Positions 47,764-57,759 of a stretch of DNA of 64,000 nucleotides are shown here, one piece after another. Both the position numbers and the translations under genes were made by a program. This DNA is from an uncultured Pseudokineococcus sp. GTDB taxonomy: Bacteria; Actinomycetota; Actinomycetes; Actinomycetales; Quadrisphaeraceae. The first letter of the stretch is position 1, and every line of letters begins with the position of its first letter. The DNA lies in the NCBI RefSeq assembly GCF_947495735.1, contig NZ_CANMAA010000001.1, forward strand, positions 434,001-498,000, given 5' to 3'. The notes under the pieces were generated by a model. It searched no databases. It was not told where the DNA came from and was given only the letters and a program-made list of their open reading frames with translations.

Positions 47764-49053
47764 GTGACCCCACCGACGTCGCCGAGCACCCCCGACCAGC
47801 GCCGCGTCGTCGTCCTCGGCTCCACCGGCTCGATCGGCGTGCAGGCGCTCGCCGTCGTCGCCGCCGCGCCCGAGCGCTTCCGCGTCACCGCGCTGGCGGC
47901 GGGCGGCTCGGACCCGTCCCTGCTCGCGCGCCAGGCCGTGGCGACCGGCGCCGAGCACGTCGCCGTCGCCGACGAGAGGGCCGTGCCGGCGCTGCGCGAG
48001 CACCTCGCCGAGGCGGCCCGCGCCGCCGGCCGCGCCGGGTGGGCGCCGGTCGTGGAGGCCGGTGCCGACGCCGTGGTGCGGGCGGCCGCGCTGCCCGCCG
48101 ACGTCGTCCTGAACGGCATCACCGGCTCGGTCGGCCTCGCGCCCACGCTGGCGGCGCTGGAGGCCGCGGCGCCCGGGGGCGCCGCCGAGGGGGCGCTCCT
48201 CGCGCTCGCGAACAAGGAGTCGCTGGTCGTCGGGGGCCCGCTCGTGCTGGCCGCCGCCGAGCGCGCGGGCGGCATGGACCGCGCCGTGGTCCCGGTGGAC
48301 TCCGAGCACTCGGCGATCGCCCAGTGCCTGCGCGGCGGGCGCGCCGAGGAGGTGCGCCGCCTCGTGCTCACCGCCAGCGGCGGTCCCTTCCGCGGCTGGA
48401 GCCGCGAGCGCCTGGAGGGCGTGACCCGCGAGCAGGCGCTCGCGCACCCCAACTTCGCCATGGGGCCGGTGATCTCCACCAACTCCGCGACGCTGGTCAA
48501 CAAGGGCCTGGAGGTGATCGAGGCGCACCTGCTCTTCGGGCTGCCGATGGACCGGGTGGACGTCGTCGTCCACCCGCAGCAGGTCGTGCACTCGATGGTC
48601 GAGTTCTGCGACGGCGCCACGATGGCCCAGGCCTCGCCGCCGAGCATGCTCATCCCCGTCGCGCTCGGCCTGGGGTGGCCCGACCGGGTCCCGGAGGCCG
48701 GGCCGGGCTGCGACTGGAGCACCGCGCAGACGTGGGAGTTCGCGCCCCTGGACGACGAGGCCTTCCCCGCCGTCCGCCTCGCCCGTCAGGTGGGGGCCGC
48801 CGGGGGCACCGCGCCGGGCGTCTTCAACGCCGCCAACGAGGAGTGCGTGGAGGCCTTCCTGGCCGGGCGGACGTCCTTCACGAGCATCGTCGACACCGTC
48901 GCCCGCGTGGTCGAGGAGTCGGCGTCCGCGCCCGACGTCGCGAGCGGGACGACCGCGCAGGAGCTCACGCTGGACGACGTGCTCGCCGCCGAGCGCTGGG
49001 CGCGGGCCCGGGCGCGCGAGGTGCTGGGCGCGCGCGAGGGGGCCGCGCGATGA
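47764..49053 (+). CDS. dxr: 1-deoxy-D-xylulose-5-phosphate reductoisomerase
   Basis: Second enzyme of the MEP isoprenoid pathway, making 2-C-methyl-D-erythritol 4-phosphate with NADPH. Visible are [15 protein letters not shown] (nucleotide binding), [28 protein letters not shown] (metal and substrate), [24 protein letters not shown] and [16 protein letters not shown]. The 429 aa include a typical helical C-domain. GTG at 47764 is used. The stop overlaps the ATG of the M50 protease gene. dxr, protease, ispG is a conserved actinobacterial order. Confidence 0.97.
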   Translation: MTPPTSPSTPDQRRVVVLGSTGSIGVQALAVVAAAPERFRVTALAAGGSDPSLLARQAVATGAEHVAVADERAVPALREHLAEAARAAGRAGWAPVVEAGADAVVRAAALPADVVLNGITGSVGLAPTLAALEAAAPGGAAEGALLALANKESLVVGGPLVLAAAERAGGMDRAVVPVDSEHSAIAQCLRGGRAEEVRRLVLTASGGPFRGWSRERLEGVTREQALAHPNFAMGPVISTNSATLVNKGLEVIEAHLLFGLPMDRVDVVVHPQQVVHSMVEFCDGATMAQASPPSMLIPVALGLGWPDRVPEAGPGCDWSTAQTWEFAPLDDEAFPAVRLARQVGAAGGTAPGVFNAANEECVEAFLAGRTSFTSIVDTVARVVEESASAPDVASGTTAQELTLDDVLAAERWARARAREVLGAREGAAR

Positions 49054-50408
49054 CGATCACGTGGGGTCCCGAGGCGGTCCTGCTCGTCGTCCTGGGCGTC
49101 CTCGTCTTCGCGCTCGGCCTGGCCGCCTCCATCGCCCTTCACGAGGTCGGGCACCTGCTGCCCGCCAAGCGGTTCGGCGTCAAGGTGACGCAGTACATGG
49201 TCGGCTTCGGGCCGACCCTGTGGTCGCGCCGGCGCGGGGAGACCGAGTACGGCGTCAAGGCGGTCCCGCTCGGCGGCTACATCCGCATGGTGGGCATGTT
49301 CCCGCCGCGGCGGGGGGAGGACCCGGCCGTCATCCGGGAGTCCTCGACGGGCGTCTTCCAGACGATGGCCGACGACGCCCGCCGGCTGTCCGCCGAGGAG
49401 GTCGGTCCCGAGGACGCGGGCCGCGTGTTCTGGCGCCTGCCGGTCTGGAAGCGCGTCGTCGTGATGCTCGGCGGCCCGGCGATGAACCTGCTCATCGCCG
49501 TGGTCCTGCTGGGTGTCCTGACCACGACGATCGGCACCCGGGCCGTCTCGACCACCACGGTCGGCGCCGTCAGCGAGTGCGTGCTGCCGGCGTCCTCGAC
49601 CGCCAGCGCGTGCCCGGCCGACGCACCGCCCACACCCGCCGCGGCGGCGGGCGTCCTCCCCGGCGACCGCGTCACCGCCTTCGACGGCGAGCCCGTGAGC
49701 GACTGGGAGGCCCTGCGCCAGGACATCCGCGACGCCGCGGGTCGCGAGGTGCCGCTCGTCGTGGACCGGGGCGGCGAAGCGGTCGAGCTGTCCATCACCC
49801 CCATCGCCACCGAGGTGCCGCAGCTCGACGACGAGGGCGCCGCCGTCCTCGGCGCCGACGACGCCCTGCTGACGACGCAGGCGGGCTTCATCGGCGTCAC
49901 GCCCGTCCAGGAGCGCGCGGCCGACCCGGTGACGGCGGTCCCCGGCGTCGTCGTCGACCAGGTGGTCGCGGTCGCGGGCGTGGTCCTCACCCTGCCGCTG
50001 CGCATGGTCGACGTCGCCCGGGCGGCCTTCGGCGACGCCCCGCGCGACCCCGAGGGCCCCATCGGCATCGTCGGGGTCGGCCGCCTCTCGGGCGAGATCG
50101 CCGCCATCGACCAGTTCGAGCTGTCCGACCGCGTGGCCGGCCTCCTCGGCGTGCTCGGCGGCCTCAACGTCGCCCTCTTCGTCTTCAACCTGATCCCGCT
50201 GCTGCCGCTGGACGGCGGGCACGTCGCGGGAGCCCTCTACGAGGGCCTGCGCCGCCAGGTCGCCCGCCTGCGCCGCCGCCCGGACCCCGGGCCGGTCGAC
50301 GTCGCCCGCGCTATGCCGGTGGTCTACGTCGTCACGGGGCTGCTCCTGGTGATGTCGCTGATGCTGCTCTACGCCGACATCGTCCGACCGGTGACGCTGC
50401 TGGGCTGA
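49050..50408 (+). CDS. rip: M50 family site-2 metalloprotease (Rip1/RseP-like)
   Basis: Intramembrane protease of 452 residues. [16 protein letters not shown] carries the HExxH zinc motif in the first transmembrane region, [14 protein letters not shown] follows, a periplasmic PDZ domain lies at about residues 185-265, and [13 protein letters not shown] provides the LDG zinc-ligand aspartate. Mycobacterial Rip1 cuts anti-sigma factors and controls cell-envelope lipids; a similar role is likely. Its ATG overlaps the dxr stop. A 399-base gap with a repeat array separates it from ispG. Confidence 0.95.
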   Translation: MTITWGPEAVLLVVLGVLVFALGLAASIALHEVGHLLPAKRFGVKVTQYMVGFGPTLWSRRRGETEYGVKAVPLGGYIRMVGMFPPRRGEDPAVIRESSTGVFQTMADDARRLSAEEVGPEDAGRVFWRLPVWKRVVVMLGGPAMNLLIAVVLLGVLTTTIGTRAVSTTTVGAVSECVLPASSTASACPADAPPTPAAAAGVLPGDRVTAFDGEPVSDWEALRQDIRDAAGREVPLVVDRGGEAVELSITPIATEVPQLDDEGAAVLGADDALLTTQAGFIGVTPVQERAADPVTAVPGVVVDQVVAVAGVVLTLPLRMVDVARAAFGDAPRDPEGPIGIVGVGRLSGEIAAIDQFELSDRVAGLLGVLGGLNVALFVFNLIPLLPLDGGHVAGALYEGLRRQVARLRRRPDPGPVDVARAMPVVYVVTGLLLVMSLMLLYADIVRPVTLLG

Positions 50409-50807
50409 GCTCCCACGGGTCCGCGCGGGGTCGGGTGGGTCCGGGCCGGGTGCCTCCCCGGGCACTGGCTGCGCGCCCGGTCGGGGCTGCCGCCCCAGCC
50501 CGGACGCTCGCCTCACGTGCCCGGGGAGCCACCCGGCCCGGACCCGCGGGCGGGTGGCGCTCGGTCACGGATCCCGAGCCCTCGGCCCAGTCCCGCGCGC
50601 GGGAAGCGCTCGACCGCGGGTCCGGGGCGGTGGCCTCACCGGGCACGTCAGGCGAGCGCCCCGACCCCAGCGCTCGTCTCCACCGCGCGCGCTGCCAGTG
50701 CCCTGGGAGGCCGCCGCGCCGGGCCACGCGGCCACACCGGAGCTGCCCCAGCGCACGCCGTCGCCGTCGCCGCGAGCTCATCGAGACCAGGGGGGATACT
50801 GCAGGGC
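50409..50807. other. 399-base gap between M50 protease gene and ispG
   Basis: No gene is supported; the frames are Pro/Arg/Gly-rich and lack family resemblance. Most of it (50438-50735) is taken up by an alternating set of inverted repeats. AGGGGGGATACTGCAGGGC just before the ispG ATG contains GGATACTG, which could be part of a promoter (TACTG) or a ribosome site. Confidence 0.5.
50438..50735. repeat. Alternating inverted-repeat array before ispG (four units)
   Basis: Unit A (50438-50470) and unit B (50518-50546) are inverted copies matching at 28 of 29 positions over 50438-50466. Unit C (50614-50658) is again in A's orientation and can pair with B; its CCGGGCACGT(C)AGGCGAGCG pairs with the arm at 50506-50525 with one mismatch. 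Unit D (50694-50735) is in B's orientation; GCCAGTGCCCTGGGAGGC (50694-50711) is the inverse of 50453-50470 with one mismatch. Mutually exclusive folds A-B, B-C and A-D are therefore possible. It resembles a REP/BIME-type mosaic or a switching RNA leader. Confidence 0.75.
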
Positions 50808-51986
50808 ATGAGCCCCTCGGTGCCCGTGTCCCTCGGCATGCCCGCCGCGCCGCCGCCGGTGCTGGCGCCGCGCCGGCAGTCCCGCAAGATCAAGGTCGGC
50901 ACCGTGGACGTCGGCGGGGACGCGCCCGTCAGCGTCCAGTCGATGACGACGACGCCGACGACGGACATCAACGGGACGCTGCAGCAGATCGCCGAGCTGA
51001 CGGCGACCGGCTGCGACATCGTCCGCGTGGCGTGCCCCAGCCAGGACGACGCCGACGCGCTGCCGGCCATCGCGCAGAAGTCGCAGATCCCGGTGATCGC
51101 CGACATCCACTTCCAGCCGAAGTACGTCTTCGCGGCCATCGACGCCGGCTGCGCGGCGGTCCGGGTCAACCCGGGCAACATCCGCAAGTTCGACGACCAG
51201 GTGGCCTCGATCGCCAAGGCGGCCAAGGACGCCGGGGTGAGCGTGCGGATCGGCGTCAACGCCGGCTCCCTCGACCGCCGCGTCATGGAGAAGTACGGCA
51301 AGGCCACGCCCGAGGCGCTGGTGGAGTCGGCCGTGTGGGAGGCGTCGCTGTTCGAGGAGCACGACTTCCACGACTTCAAGATCTCCGTCAAGCACAACGA
51401 CCCCGTCGTCATGGTGCGCGCCTACCAGCTGCTCGCCGAGCGGGGGGACTGGCCGCTGCACCTCGGCGTCACCGAGGCCGGGCCGGCGTTCCAGGGCACC
51501 ATCAAGTCGGCCACCGCCTTCGGGGCGCTGCTCTCGCAGGGCATCGGCGACACGATCCGGGTGTCGCTGTCGGCGCCGCCGGCGGAGGAGGTCAAGGTCG
51601 GCAACCAGATCCTGGAGTCGCTGAACCTGCGCCCCCGCAAGCTCGAGATCGTGTCCTGCCCCTCGTGCGGGCGCGCGCAGGTGGACGTCTACACCCTCGC
51701 CGACCAGGTGACGGCGGGCCTGGAGGGCATGACCGTGCCGCTGCGCGTGGCCGTCATGGGTTGCGTCGTCAACGGCCCGGGGGAGGCCCGCGAGGCCGAC
51801 CTCGGGGTGGCGTCCGGCAACGGCAAGGGGCAGATCTTCGTCAAGGGCGAGGTCATCAAGACCGTGCCCGAGGACCAGATCGTCGAGACCCTCATCGCCG
51901 AGGCCGAGCGCCTGGCCGAGCAGATGGGCCTCGACGCGGAGGCGGCCGAGGCCGCCGCCGGGGCGCCGACCGTCAGCGTGGGCTGA
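50808..51986 (+). CDS. ispG: 4-hydroxy-3-methylbut-2-en-1-yl diphosphate synthase (IspG/GcpE)
   Basis: [4Fe-4S] enzyme of the MEP pathway making [76 protein letters not shown] and the C-terminal cluster ligands in [11 protein letters not shown] and [15 protein letters not shown] are all present. The ATG at 50808 gives 392 residues, close to other actinobacteria. The Ala/Glu-rich C-terminus is disordered. Two bases separate its stop from the next GTG. Confidence 0.97.
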   Translation: MSPSVPVSLGMPAAPPPVLAPRRQSRKIKVGTVDVGGDAPVSVQSMTTTPTTDINGTLQQIAELTATGCDIVRVACPSQDDADALPAIAQKSQIPVIADIHFQPKYVFAAIDAGCAAVRVNPGNIRKFDDQVASIAKAAKDAGVSVRIGVNAGSLDRRVMEKYGKATPEALVESAVWEASLFEEHDFHDFKISVKHNDPVVMVRAYQLLAERGDWPLHLGVTEAGPAFQGTIKSATAFGALLSQGIGDTIRVSLSAPPAEEVKVGNQILESLNLRPRKLEIVSCPSCGRAQVDVYTLADQVTAGLEGMTVPLRVAVMGCVVNGPGEAREADLGVASGNGKGQIFVKGEVIKTVPEDQIVETLIAEAERLAEQMGLDAEAAEAAAGAPTVSVG

Positions 51987-51988
51987 GG

Positions 51989-53359
51989 GTGCCGCTGCGC
52001 TCGTCCACCCGCGTCCTGCTGCGGGGCCTCGCCGTCACCGACCACGTCGTCGACGTCCCGCTGCGGTGGGACGTCGGCCACGGGCGCCCCGTGCCCGCCG
52101 CCGGTCCCGTCGCCGCGGCGGACCCCGGCGCGACGCTGCAGGTCCTGGCCCGCGAGGTCGTCGACGTCCGGCGCGAGCACGAGGACCTCCCGCTGCTGCT
52201 GTTCCTGCAGGGCGGGCCCGGGGGCAAGTCGCCGCGGCCGGTGCCCGGGCAGGGGTGGCTCGCCCGCGCGACGAGGACGCACCGCGTCGTGCTGCTCGAC
52301 CAGCGCGGCACGGGGCGCAGCAGCCGCGTGGACGCCTCCCGGGTCGCCGAGCTCGGCGGCGACGAGGCGGTGGCCGAGCACCTGCGCCACCACCGCGCCG
52401 ACGCCGTCGTGGCGGACGCCGAGCACGTGCGGCACGCCGTCTACGGAGGCCGCCGGTGGGAGAGCCTCGGCCAGAGCTACGGCGGCTTCCTCACGCTGAC
52501 GTACCTCTCGCGCGCCCCGCACGGCCTGGCCGCCTGCTACGTGACCGGCGGCCTCGCCGGGCTCGAGGCGAGCGCCGAGGAGGTCTACCGGCGCTGCTAC
52601 GCGCGCGTCCTCGACCGGAACCGGCGCCACCGCGCCCGGTTCCCCGGCGACCAGGCGCTGCTCGACGCCCTGGCCGACCGGCTCGACGCCGAGGACGTCC
52701 GCCTGCCCTCGGGCGACCGGCTCACGACGCGCCGCCTGCAGTCCCTCGGCATCGCCCTCGGGCGCGAGGACGGCTCGGACGACCTGCACTGGCTGCTCGA
52801 CGAGGCGTTCCGCGACGGCCCGGGTGCGGCGCCGGACGGGCCGCTCGCGCCGTCCTTCCTCGCGGAGGTCGAGGAGCGGACCGGCCACGCGGACGGGCCG
52901 CTCTACGTCGTCCTGCACGAGTCCATCTACGCGCAGGGGCCGGCGCGGGGCCAGGGGCCGACCGCCTGGGCGGCCCAGCGCACCCTGCCGCCGGAGCTCG
53001 CGCCGTCCGCGCGCCCGCTCGGGCTGGTCGGGGAGATGACGTACCCCTGGCAGCTCGAGGAGACGGCGGCTCTGCGGCCCTTCCGCGGCGCCGCCGAGCT
53101 GCTGCACGCGGTCGACGACTGGGAGCCGCTCTACGACCTCGACGTGCTCGCCGCCAACGAGGTGCCGCTGGCGGCGCTGGCCTACCACGACGACCTCTAC
53201 GTCGACGTGGACCTCTCGCTCGCCACGGCGCGCGCCGTCGGGTCCGCGGAGGTCTGGGTCACCAACGAGTGGCAGCACGACGGCCTGCGCGCGAGCGGCG
53301 GGGCGGTGCTGGACCGGCTCCTGGGGTCCGTCGGCGACCGGGGCGGCCCTCTGCCCTGA
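51989..53359 (+). CDS. Proline iminopeptidase-like alpha/beta hydrolase (S33)
   Basis: Peptidase-like hydrolase of 456 residues. LLLFLQGGPGGKSPRPV is the HGGPG-type oxyanion motif, VLLDQRGTGRSSR follows, and the nucleophile elbow is SLGQSYGGFLTLTYLS. Near the C-terminus NEWQHDGLRASGG supplies the His. The length and cap domain fit the prolyl aminopeptidase family related to Streptomyces tripeptidyl/prolyl aminopeptidases. No signal peptide is seen. GTG begins two bases after ispG with GAGG at the stop, so it is co-transcribed; a metabolic link to isoprenoid synthesis is not obvious. Confidence 0.85.
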   Translation: MPLRSSTRVLLRGLAVTDHVVDVPLRWDVGHGRPVPAAGPVAAADPGATLQVLAREVVDVRREHEDLPLLLFLQGGPGGKSPRPVPGQGWLARATRTHRVVLLDQRGTGRSSRVDASRVAELGGDEAVAEHLRHHRADAVVADAEHVRHAVYGGRRWESLGQSYGGFLTLTYLSRAPHGLAACYVTGGLAGLEASAEEVYRRCYARVLDRNRRHRARFPGDQALLDALADRLDAEDVRLPSGDRLTTRRLQSLGIALGREDGSDDLHWLLDEAFRDGPGAAPDGPLAPSFLAEVEERTGHADGPLYVVLHESIYAQGPARGQGPTAWAAQRTLPPELAPSARPLGLVGEMTYPWQLEETAALRPFRGAAELLHAVDDWEPLYDLDVLAANEVPLAALAYHDDLYVDVDLSLATARAVGSAEVWVTNEWQHDGLRASGGAVLDRLLGSVGDRGGPLP

Positions 53360-53395
53360 GCCGAGCCGCCGGCCCGCGGGCGATCCGGCGGGGCG

Positions 53396-54319
53396 ATGGC
53401 TGCGGCCGCGGCGGCGAGGTGGTGGGATGGCGGCGTGCTGCGATCCGGGGCGAGGGTGCTCGACGACGCCGACCGGGAGGAGCTCCTCGAGCTCTGCGCC
53501 CGCGACGCGGTGACCAACGTCTTCGTGGCCGGCCGGGTCGAGGCCCTCGGCGCGTCGCCGCGCCGGCTCGGCGGCGAGGTCTGGGGCTTCGGCGCCCCCG
53601 GCCGCCTCGAGTCCGCGTGCTGGTCCGGGGCCAACCTCGTGCCCGTCGAGGCGCACGACCGGGCCCTCGACGCCTTCGCGTCGCGCGCCCGGTCCCAGGG
53701 CCGGCGCTGCTCCTCGGTCGTCGGCCCGGCCGACGCCGCCCTCGGCCTGTGGGAGCGCCTCGCGCCGGCGTGGGGCCGGGCGCGCGAGGTGCGCCCCCGC
53801 CAGCCGCTCCTCGTGCTGGACGGCCCCGCCGCCGTCGAGCCCGACCCCTTCGTGCGGCGGGCGCGGCCGGACGACCTCGACCTGCTCGTGCCCGCGTGCG
53901 TGGCCATGTTCACCGAGGAGGTCGGCTACTCGCCGGTCGCCTGGGACGGCGGTCGCGCCTACCGCGCGCGGGTGGGCGAGCTGGTGGCGGGCGGCCGCTC
54001 GTTCCTGCGCCTCGACGCGGGGGAGGGGGCCGAGGCCCAGCCCCTGCTGCCCGGGCGGGGCGCCCGACGGGTCGCCTTCAAGGCCGAGCTGGGTGCCGTC
54101 TCGTCGGCGGCCGTCCAGGTGCAGGGCGTCTTCGTCGACCCGGAGCTGCGCGGTCAGGGGCTCTCGGCCCCCGGCATGGCCGCGGTGGCCCAGCTGGCCC
54201 GCGAGCGGTCCGACGTCGCGGTGAGCCTGTACGTCAACGACTTCAACGTCCCGGCCGTCGCCTCCTACCGCCGGGCGGGCTTCCGCGAGGCCGGCGTGCT
54301 CGCGACCGTGCTCTTCTGA
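53396..54319 (+). CDS. GNAT family N-acetyltransferase with DUF4081 domain
   Basis: Protein of 307 residues. The first half (ELCARDAVTNVFVAGRVEALG, GFGAPGRLESACWSGANLVPV) is a DUF4081-type degenerate GNAT domain. The second half is an active-looking GNAT fold with QVQGVFVDPELRGQGLSAPGMAAVAQLARE (acetyl-CoA P-loop RGQGLS) and SLYVNDFNVPAVASYRRAGF. The substrate is unknown. This double-GNAT type regularly follows dxr-rip-ispG in actinobacteria. It is probably part of the ispG transcript. Confidence 0.88.
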   Translation: MAAAAAARWWDGGVLRSGARVLDDADREELLELCARDAVTNVFVAGRVEALGASPRRLGGEVWGFGAPGRLESACWSGANLVPVEAHDRALDAFASRARSQGRRCSSVVGPADAALGLWERLAPAWGRAREVRPRQPLLVLDGPAAVEPDPFVRRARPDDLDLLVPACVAMFTEEVGYSPVAWDGGRAYRARVGELVAGGRSFLRLDAGEGAEAQPLLPGRGARRVAFKAELGAVSSAAVQVQGVFVDPELRGQGLSAPGMAAVAQLARERSDVAVSLYVNDFNVPAVASYRRAGFREAGVLATVLF

Positions 54320-54476
54320 GGGGCCCTGCCCACGGTGTCCTGGGCACCACGTTCGGGTGGATCGACCGCAGGACCGGCCCCGCCGTGCGACGATCGGTCG
54401 TCCGGCAGTCCCGAGGTGCGCCGCTGGAGTCGCTCCTGACGAAATCGACGGTCCACCCCAGGGAGAGCGACATCCC

Positions 54477-56063
54477 ATGGCCGAAGCCCCCAGCGCCGCC
54501 CATGACGCCCGCTCGGTGACCACGTCGGCCGGCGGGGAGTCCCGAGCGCACGCCGCCGGCACCCCGAGCCTGGACGCCGTGCCCGGACCGCGGAGCCGCG
54601 CCGCCTCGCGGCTGGCCGCGGTGGCGGAGCGGACGGCGACCGGGCCCAACCCGGCCCTCCTGGGCTCCGGCGACGCGGAGGGGCTGCTGGCCGCCGCCGC
54701 GGCCACGGGCGCGAACCGGCGCCGCGAGGTGGACGTCCACGTCGTGCTCCTCCTCGCGGTCGACCTGCTGGTGGTCGTGCTGGCGGCGGTGGCCGTCGAG
54801 CTGCAGCCCCTCATGGCCGTGCTCACCACGCTGCTGCTCACCTTCAGCCGCGCGTCGCTCGACCTCTACCGGCGGCGGCTGGGCCTCAGCGTCCTCGACG
54901 AGATGCCGCGGGCCGTGCAGAGCACCGTGCTGACCCTCGGCGTGGCCAGCATCTCGGTGGTGCTGTGGGGGGCGACGTACCTGCTGGCGCCCACGACGCG
55001 CTTCCTCGCCGCCTTCCTCGTGCTCAGCGTGCTCGGGCGGCTCGTCGTCTACGCCGCGATGCGGCGTCGGATGCGGCGCCACCCGGAGGCGCGCCGCCGC
55101 ACGCTGGTGCTCGGCGCGGGCGCCGTCGGGACGGAGCTGGCGGCCGCCATGCAGCGCCACCCCGAGCAGGGGCTGGAGCCGGTCGGCTTCGTGGACGGCC
55201 ACAGCCGCCACCGGGGCGCCGCCCCCGACGTCGCCGTGCCGGTGCTCTCCCAGGACGAGACCCGGCTGCACGAGGCGCTGGAGCGCCACGGGGTCGAGAC
55301 GGTCGTCGTCGCCTACAGCTCCCAGCCGGAGGCGGAGGTGGTCAACAGCGTCATCGTGGCCGCCTCGCACGGATGCGAGGTCCTCGTCGTCCCGCGCCTG
55401 TTCGAGCTGCAGCACGACGGCCCGGACGTGGAGAGCCTGCGCGGGACGCCCCTGGTCCGGCTGCGGACCGACGTCACGACCTCGCCCGCGTGGCTGGCGA
55501 AGACCCTGGTGGACCGGGTGGTGGCCGGGGTGGCCGTCGTCCTGCTGGCCCCGGTGCTCCTGGCCGTGTCGGTCGCCGTCGTCATGGACTCGGGGTTCCC
55601 CGTCCTCTTCCGCCAGGAGCGCGTCGGGCTGTGGTCGCGGCCGATCACCCTGCTGAAGTTCCGCTCGATGCGGCCGGCCACCGAGGAGGAGAGCCGGACC
55701 AACTGGAACATCGCCGGTGATGCGCGGGTCAGCCCCATCGGGCGTTTCCTGCGCAAGACGTCCCTCGACGAGCTGCCGCAGCTCTTCAACATCCTGCGCG
55801 GCGACATGAGCCTGGTGGGGCCCCGGCCCGAGCGGCCCGCGTTCGTCCAGCAGTTCTCCCGTGACCACGACCGCTACTGGGCCCGCCACCGGGTGCCCGT
55901 GGGCCTCACCGGCTGGTCGCAGGTCAACGGCCTGCGTGGTGACACGTCCATCCAGGACCGCTCCCGGTACGACAACTACTACATCGCCAACTGGTCGCTG
56001 TGGCTCGACGCCAAGATCATCCTGCTGACGCTGCGCGAGGTGCTGCGGGGCAGCGGCGGCTGA
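54477..56063 (+). CDS. Exopolysaccharide polyprenyl glycosylphosphotransferase
   Basis: Initiating sugar-phosphate transferase of 528 residues that loads a sugar-1-phosphate onto undecaprenyl phosphate. Four or so N-terminal membrane segments ([50 protein letters not shown]) lead into a Rossmann-like CoA-binding domain ([21 protein letters not shown]). The catalytic bacterial sugar transferase domain has [54 protein letters not shown] and [13 protein letters not shown]. The ATG follows GGGAGAGCGACATCCC. It opens the surface-glycan region to the right. Confidence 0.94.
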   Translation: MAEAPSAAHDARSVTTSAGGESRAHAAGTPSLDAVPGPRSRAASRLAAVAERTATGPNPALLGSGDAEGLLAAAAATGANRRREVDVHVVLLLAVDLLVVVLAAVAVELQPLMAVLTTLLLTFSRASLDLYRRRLGLSVLDEMPRAVQSTVLTLGVASISVVLWGATYLLAPTTRFLAAFLVLSVLGRLVVYAAMRRRMRRHPEARRRTLVLGAGAVGTELAAAMQRHPEQGLEPVGFVDGHSRHRGAAPDVAVPVLSQDETRLHEALERHGVETVVVAYSSQPEAEVVNSVIVAASHGCEVLVVPRLFELQHDGPDVESLRGTPLVRLRTDVTTSPAWLAKTLVDRVVAGVAVVLLAPVLLAVSVAVVMDSGFPVLFRQERVGLWSRPITLLKFRSMRPATEEESRTNWNIAGDARVSPIGRFLRKTSLDELPQLFNILRGDMSLVGPRPERPAFVQQFSRDHDRYWARHRVPVGLTGWSQVNGLRGDTSIQDRSRYDNYYIANWSLWLDAKIILLTLREVLRGSGG

Positions 56064-56165
56064 CCGGGGCGCCGGGCCGCTGCAGCTCTCGGTTCCGCGC
56101 AGTCGGGGCGGAGGACGACGGCACGCCCGCGTCGGGGGGTGCCGCCGTCCGCGGTGCGGCCTCGG

Positions 56166-57182
56166 TCAGCCGGCGTCGGCCCGACGCCGGCGGGCGCTGG
56201 TGACCGTCCCGGCCGAGCCGCCGATCACGAGGAGGGCTCCTCCGGTGAGGAGGAGCGCGTCCGAGAGCCCGCTGCTCGCGCCGCCGACCCCGGTGTCAGC
56301 GCCCCCCGACGGGACGACCGCCATCCCCGCCGCACCCTCGGCGGCCGTCGAGCCGTCCCCGTCGCCCGGGACAGGGGTGCTGGTCGCACCTGCCCCTTCG
56401 GCGGGAGCTGCCACGCCGACCGCGGGGGCCACCCCGGTCGTGCCCGTGGCGTCGACGACGGGGAGCAGCGACGGCGCGTCGCCGTCCTGACCGAGGAGGA
56501 AGACGGTGTAGACGGTTTCGGCGTCCAGCGTCGCGGTCGCGGCGCTCACCGCCCCACCGGCGTTCACGCGCAGGTCCCAGTCGCCCGCGGGGACGTCGGA
56601 GTAGGCGGTCGCCTGCCCGAAGACCGCGCCCTGGGCGATGACGGGCCCGTCCACGGCTGCGACGTCGACCAGGGGCGTGCCCTGCGCCGCGTTGACGAGG
56701 CGGACGCGGGCGGAACCGTCCTCGGGCGCCGTCCGCTCGTCCGCCAGGGTGGCCAGGCGCGGTTGGTCGAGCGTCCCGAGCCCGGCCAGCGTCGTCGCGG
56801 CACCCGGCGCGAGGTCGAAGGTCCCCGACAGCGCGGGCGCGTCCGCCTCGTCGCTGCCCGTCGGGCGGACGTCGACGCGGTACTCGCCCGCGGGGACGTC
56901 CTCGTAGCCCCCCACGGTCCCGTAGCCGGCGGCGTCGGCCAGCTCGACGGGCTCGCCGCCGTCGAGGGGCGTCGCGACGAAGTCCATCCCCTCGAGACCC
57001 GGCACGAGGTGGGCCGCCCGGACGGACGTCTCGGCCGCGGGGGCGCCTGAGGCCAGCGCCGGGGAGGAGCCGAGCCCGATCGCCCCGGCGAGGAGGGGCA
57101 GGACCACGACGCCGCGTCGCGCGGGCCGCCCGACGCGACCCGTGGCGCCGTGTCGGGATGGGGTGCTCATGCGCTCGTCCAT
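56166..57182 (-). CDS. DUF4397 surface protein with C-terminal membrane anchor
   Basis: Secreted protein of 338 residues. A signal peptide (RRGVVVLPLLAGAIGLGSSPALASG) is followed by two DUF4397 repeats, each with an NAAQGTP/HLVPGLEG-like start and a DVPAGxYxVxVR/DVPAGDWDLRVN beta-strand block. A Pro/Gly/Ala linker, GGADTGVGG, a hydrophobic helix and an RRRR tail form a C-terminal sorting-signal-like end. ATG 57182 has GGAGGG five bases upstream. DUF4397 proteins are cell-surface proteins of unknown function, which fits the neighbouring glycan genes. Confidence 0.85.
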   Translation of the reverse strand: MDERMSTPSRHGATGRVGRPARRGVVVLPLLAGAIGLGSSPALASGAPAAETSVRAAHLVPGLEGMDFVATPLDGGEPVELADAAGYGTVGGYEDVPAGEYRVDVRPTGSDEADAPALSGTFDLAPGAATTLAGLGTLDQPRLATLADERTAPEDGSARVRLVNAAQGTPLVDVAAVDGPVIAQGAVFGQATAYSDVPAGDWDLRVNAGGAVSAATATLDAETVYTVFLLGQDGDAPSLLPVVDATGTTGVAPAVGVAAPAEGAGATSTPVPGDGDGSTAAEGAAGMAVVPSGGADTGVGGASSGLSDALLLTGGALLVIGGSAGTVTSARRRRADAG

Positions 57183-57329
57183 GGTGTCCCTCCGTGACCG
57201 ACGGGCAGCGCGACCACGCAGCCCGGTTGCCACAGCATGCTGCACCGTGACCGTGCGCGAGCACCGGTGCGGCGAAGAGGGTGCGCCCGAGCCCGCGGCC
57301 CGGCGCCCCACCAGAGCGCCGGGGCGGCG

Positions 57330-57548
57330 TCAGCGTCGCGGGCTCGTCATCGCTGTCGCGCTCCTGCGCAGGAGTCGGTCGACGACCGCGGACCGCCGCG
57401 CGGAGGGCCCGTAGGAGGGGCAGGTCCGGGCGCCGCAGGCGCCGCAGTCCGACCCGCGGCGGAAGTGCTCGTGGGTGTCACGGTCGTGCCCGCACCGGCA
57501 TGCGGTCGCGGTGCGGCGGGCGGCGGATCGCATGTCGTCCTCACACAT
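57330..57548 (-). CDS. Small Cys/His-rich (zinc-binding-like) protein
   Basis: Protein of 72 residues with CRCGHDRDTHEHFRRGSDCGACGARTCPSYGPS, containing C-x-C-G-H, H-E-H and C-x2-C-x4-C. This spacing suggests a zinc-ribbon-like or treble-clef fold. Short actinobacterial proteins of the form CGH-HEHYRRGTDC are, from memory, often found beside glycosyltransferase genes, so I take it as real despite a weak ribosome site. The C-terminus is Arg-rich. No function is known. Confidence 0.6.
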   Translation of the reverse strand: MCEDDMRSAARRTATACRCGHDRDTHEHFRRGSDCGACGARTCPSYGPSARRSAVVDRLLRRSATAMTSPRR

Positions 57549-57609
57549 CGTCGGGGTTGCTCACTCAGCGTAGATCCGACCCGCCGCTGGACGCGACGTC
57601 CGGTGAAGT

Positions 57610-57625
57610 TGACCCATCCGGGTCA
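57610..57625. promoter_or_regulatory. TGACCC-N4-GGGTCA palindrome upstream of GT2 gene
   Basis: Perfect 6-bp arms with the 4-nt spacer ATCC, 135 bases before the GT2 ATG, in the 211-base gap between a divergent small gene and the glycosyltransferase. The left arm overlaps TTGACC, a possible -35 box. It may be an operator for the glycan cluster; the stem is short for a terminator. Confidence 0.4.
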
Positions 57626-57759
57626 GCGCGAGCGCCGAACAGGGGCGACTGCACGCCACTACTCTCGGTCCCGGAGTCGTCGCCTGCCGCGCCGCCTCCT
57701 TCGCGATCCCGACGGCGTGTGAGCGAAGGCTCTGCCCTCCTCGCCGAAAGGTGCCACTC

